Notes under the pieces: model-generated
What the model was told of the DNA's origin: nothing
Database searches by the model: none
The model's input: only the letters and a program-made list of their open reading frames with translations
Program-made: the position numbers and the translations under genes
Part shown: piece by piece, positions 7,776 through 8,500 of the stretch
How positions within the stretch are numbered: the first letter of the stretch is position 1
Layout: every line of letters starts with the position of its first letter
NCBI GenBank assembly: GCA_007119835.1
Contig: SKOX01000123.1
Location: forward strand, 1-8,500
DNA: 8,500 nucleotides
DNA from: Paracoccaceae bacterium
GTDB lineage: Bacteria > Pseudomonadota > Alphaproteobacteria > Rhodobacterales > Rhodobacteraceae
Reading direction: 5' to 3'

Positions 7776-8500
7776 TCAGCCGGCCTTCGTCGCCGCGAAG
7801 GCCCAGTCGAGCCATGGGCAGAGCGGCGCGACGTCGCCCGGCTCCACCGTCGCGCCGCACCAGACCCGGAGCCCCGGCGGCGCGTCGCGATAGCCCGCGA
7901 TGTCGTAGGCGACGCCCTCGGCCTCGAGCCGCCTGGTCATCCGCTTGACGAAATCGCGCTGCGCCGCCTCGTCGAGGCCCGCCACGCCCGGATCGACGAT
8001 CTTCAGGCAGACCGAGGTGTTCGAGCGATGCGCCTTCTCCGCCACCAGGTTCTCCACCCAGTCCGTCCGGTCGACCCAGCCCTGCAGCGCGTCGAGGCTC
8101 GCGTCCGACCGCGCGATCGTCGCCTCGAGCCCGCCGATCGCCTCCATCCAGGCCAGCGCGTCGACCGCGTCGGCCACCGCGAACATCGAGGGCGTGTTGA
8201 TCGTCTCGCCCCGGAAGACGCCCTCGATCAGCTTGCCCGCCTTGGTCAGCCGGAAGATCTTCGGCAGCGGCCGCGGCGCTGCGTAGCTCTCCAGGCGATC
8301 GACCGCCCGCGGGCTCAGGATCAGCACGCCGTGCGCCGCCTCGCCGCCCATCGCCTTCTGCCAGGAGAAGGTCGTGACATCGAGCTTCGGCCAGTCGAGC
8401 CGCTGCGAGAACGCAGCCGAGGTCGCGTCGCAGAAGGTGAGCCCCTCCCGGTCCGCCGCGATCCAGCCGGCGTCCGGCACCCGCGCTCCGCTCGTCGTGC
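7776..8500 (-). CDS. serC: Phosphoserine aminotransferase, N-terminus cut by window end
   Basis: SerC is a PLP enzyme that converts 3-phosphohydroxypyruvate and glutamate to O-phosphoserine and 2-oxoglutarate, the step after SerA; it also serves pyridoxal phosphate synthesis in many bacteria. About 240 C-terminal residues are visible. The frame stays open to the window edge, where it reads TTSGARVP, matching the conserved NGTTSG.RVP segment, so the gene continues to the right. CDATSAAF carries the PLP-ring aspartate. The PLP-binding lysine is in FSWQKAMGGEAAHG (codon 8355-8357). This sequence and ILSPRAVDRLE are typical of the Methanosarcina-type SerC found in Alphaproteobacteria, not the E. 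coli type. GETINTPSMFAV is the conserved partner-subunit loop. The TGA stop lies 65 bases before the serA ATG on the same strand, so the two consecutive pathway genes are probably cotranscribed. Confidence 0.95.
   Translation of the reverse strand, partial: TTSGARVPDAGWIAADREGLTFCDATSAAFSQRLDWPKLDVTTFSWQKAMGGEAAHGVLILSPRAVDRLESYAAPRPLPKIFRLTKAGKLIEGVFRGETINTPSMFAVADAVDALAWMEAIGGLEATIARSDASLDALQGWVDRTDWVENLVAEKAHRSNTSVCLKIVDPGVAGLDEAAQRDFVKRMTRRLEAEGVAYDIAGYRDAPPGLRVWCGATVEPGDVAPLCPWLDWAFAATKAG

Noticed and set aside
7711..7860. Upstream extension of serA by about 50 codons
   Set aside because: It would overlap the end of serC, adds an Arg/Gly-rich segment absent from the family, and lacks a ribosome binding site; the ATG at 7710 gives the normal 530 residues with AAGGGG at good spacing.
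6271..7893. 540-codon plus-strand open frame antisense to serA
   Set aside because: Shadow of serA; the translation is repetitive and rich in Arg, His, Asp and Val, with no domain.

Overview
This is a GC-rich chromosomal window, about 65-73% GC in most 60-base blocks I counted. It almost certainly comes from an alphaproteobacterium. The Methanosarcina-type SerC followed by a 530-residue SerA, the two-cysteine NifU/IscU-like protein beside hisI, and a GyrA with an acidic insert between C-terminal blades all fit that class. A Rhodobacterales-like host is my best guess, by recognition only.

Layout from left to right: (1) the C-terminal end of a plus-strand flavodoxin-fold NAD(P)H oxidoreductase (1-210). 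(2) A minus-strand PAPS-type sulfotransferase (298-1023), clearly less GC-rich than its surroundings in its 5' half. (3) A complete minus-strand gyrA (1201-3960) with a TTG start, a recognisable promoter and three 28-29 bp tandem repeats running from its -35 box back to the end of hisI. (4) Minus-strand hisI (4098-4457), divergent from a plus-strand NifU/IscU-like scaffold gene (4549-4995), with a perfect dyad centred between them. (5) A plus-strand DUF1028 gene (5120-5794). (6) A 323-base non-coding stretch (5795-6117) full of short perfect hairpins, between the convergent DUF1028 and serA genes. (7) The minus-strand serC-serA pair, read from the right edge; serC is cut by the window end and serA (6118-7710) is complete.

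Functionally this is mostly housekeeping: DNA supercoiling (gyrA), one step of histidine synthesis (hisI), Fe-S cluster biogenesis (NifU-like) and the first two steps of serine synthesis from 3-phosphoglycerate (SerA, then SerC, in a probable operon). The sulfotransferase and the DUF1028 protein are the least understood members. I see no tRNA, rRNA, CRISPR array, transposase, integrase or phage gene. I found no convincing new multigene system; the points worth a second look are mainly intergenic: the gyrA promoter repeats, the hisI/nifU dyad and the hairpin cluster.
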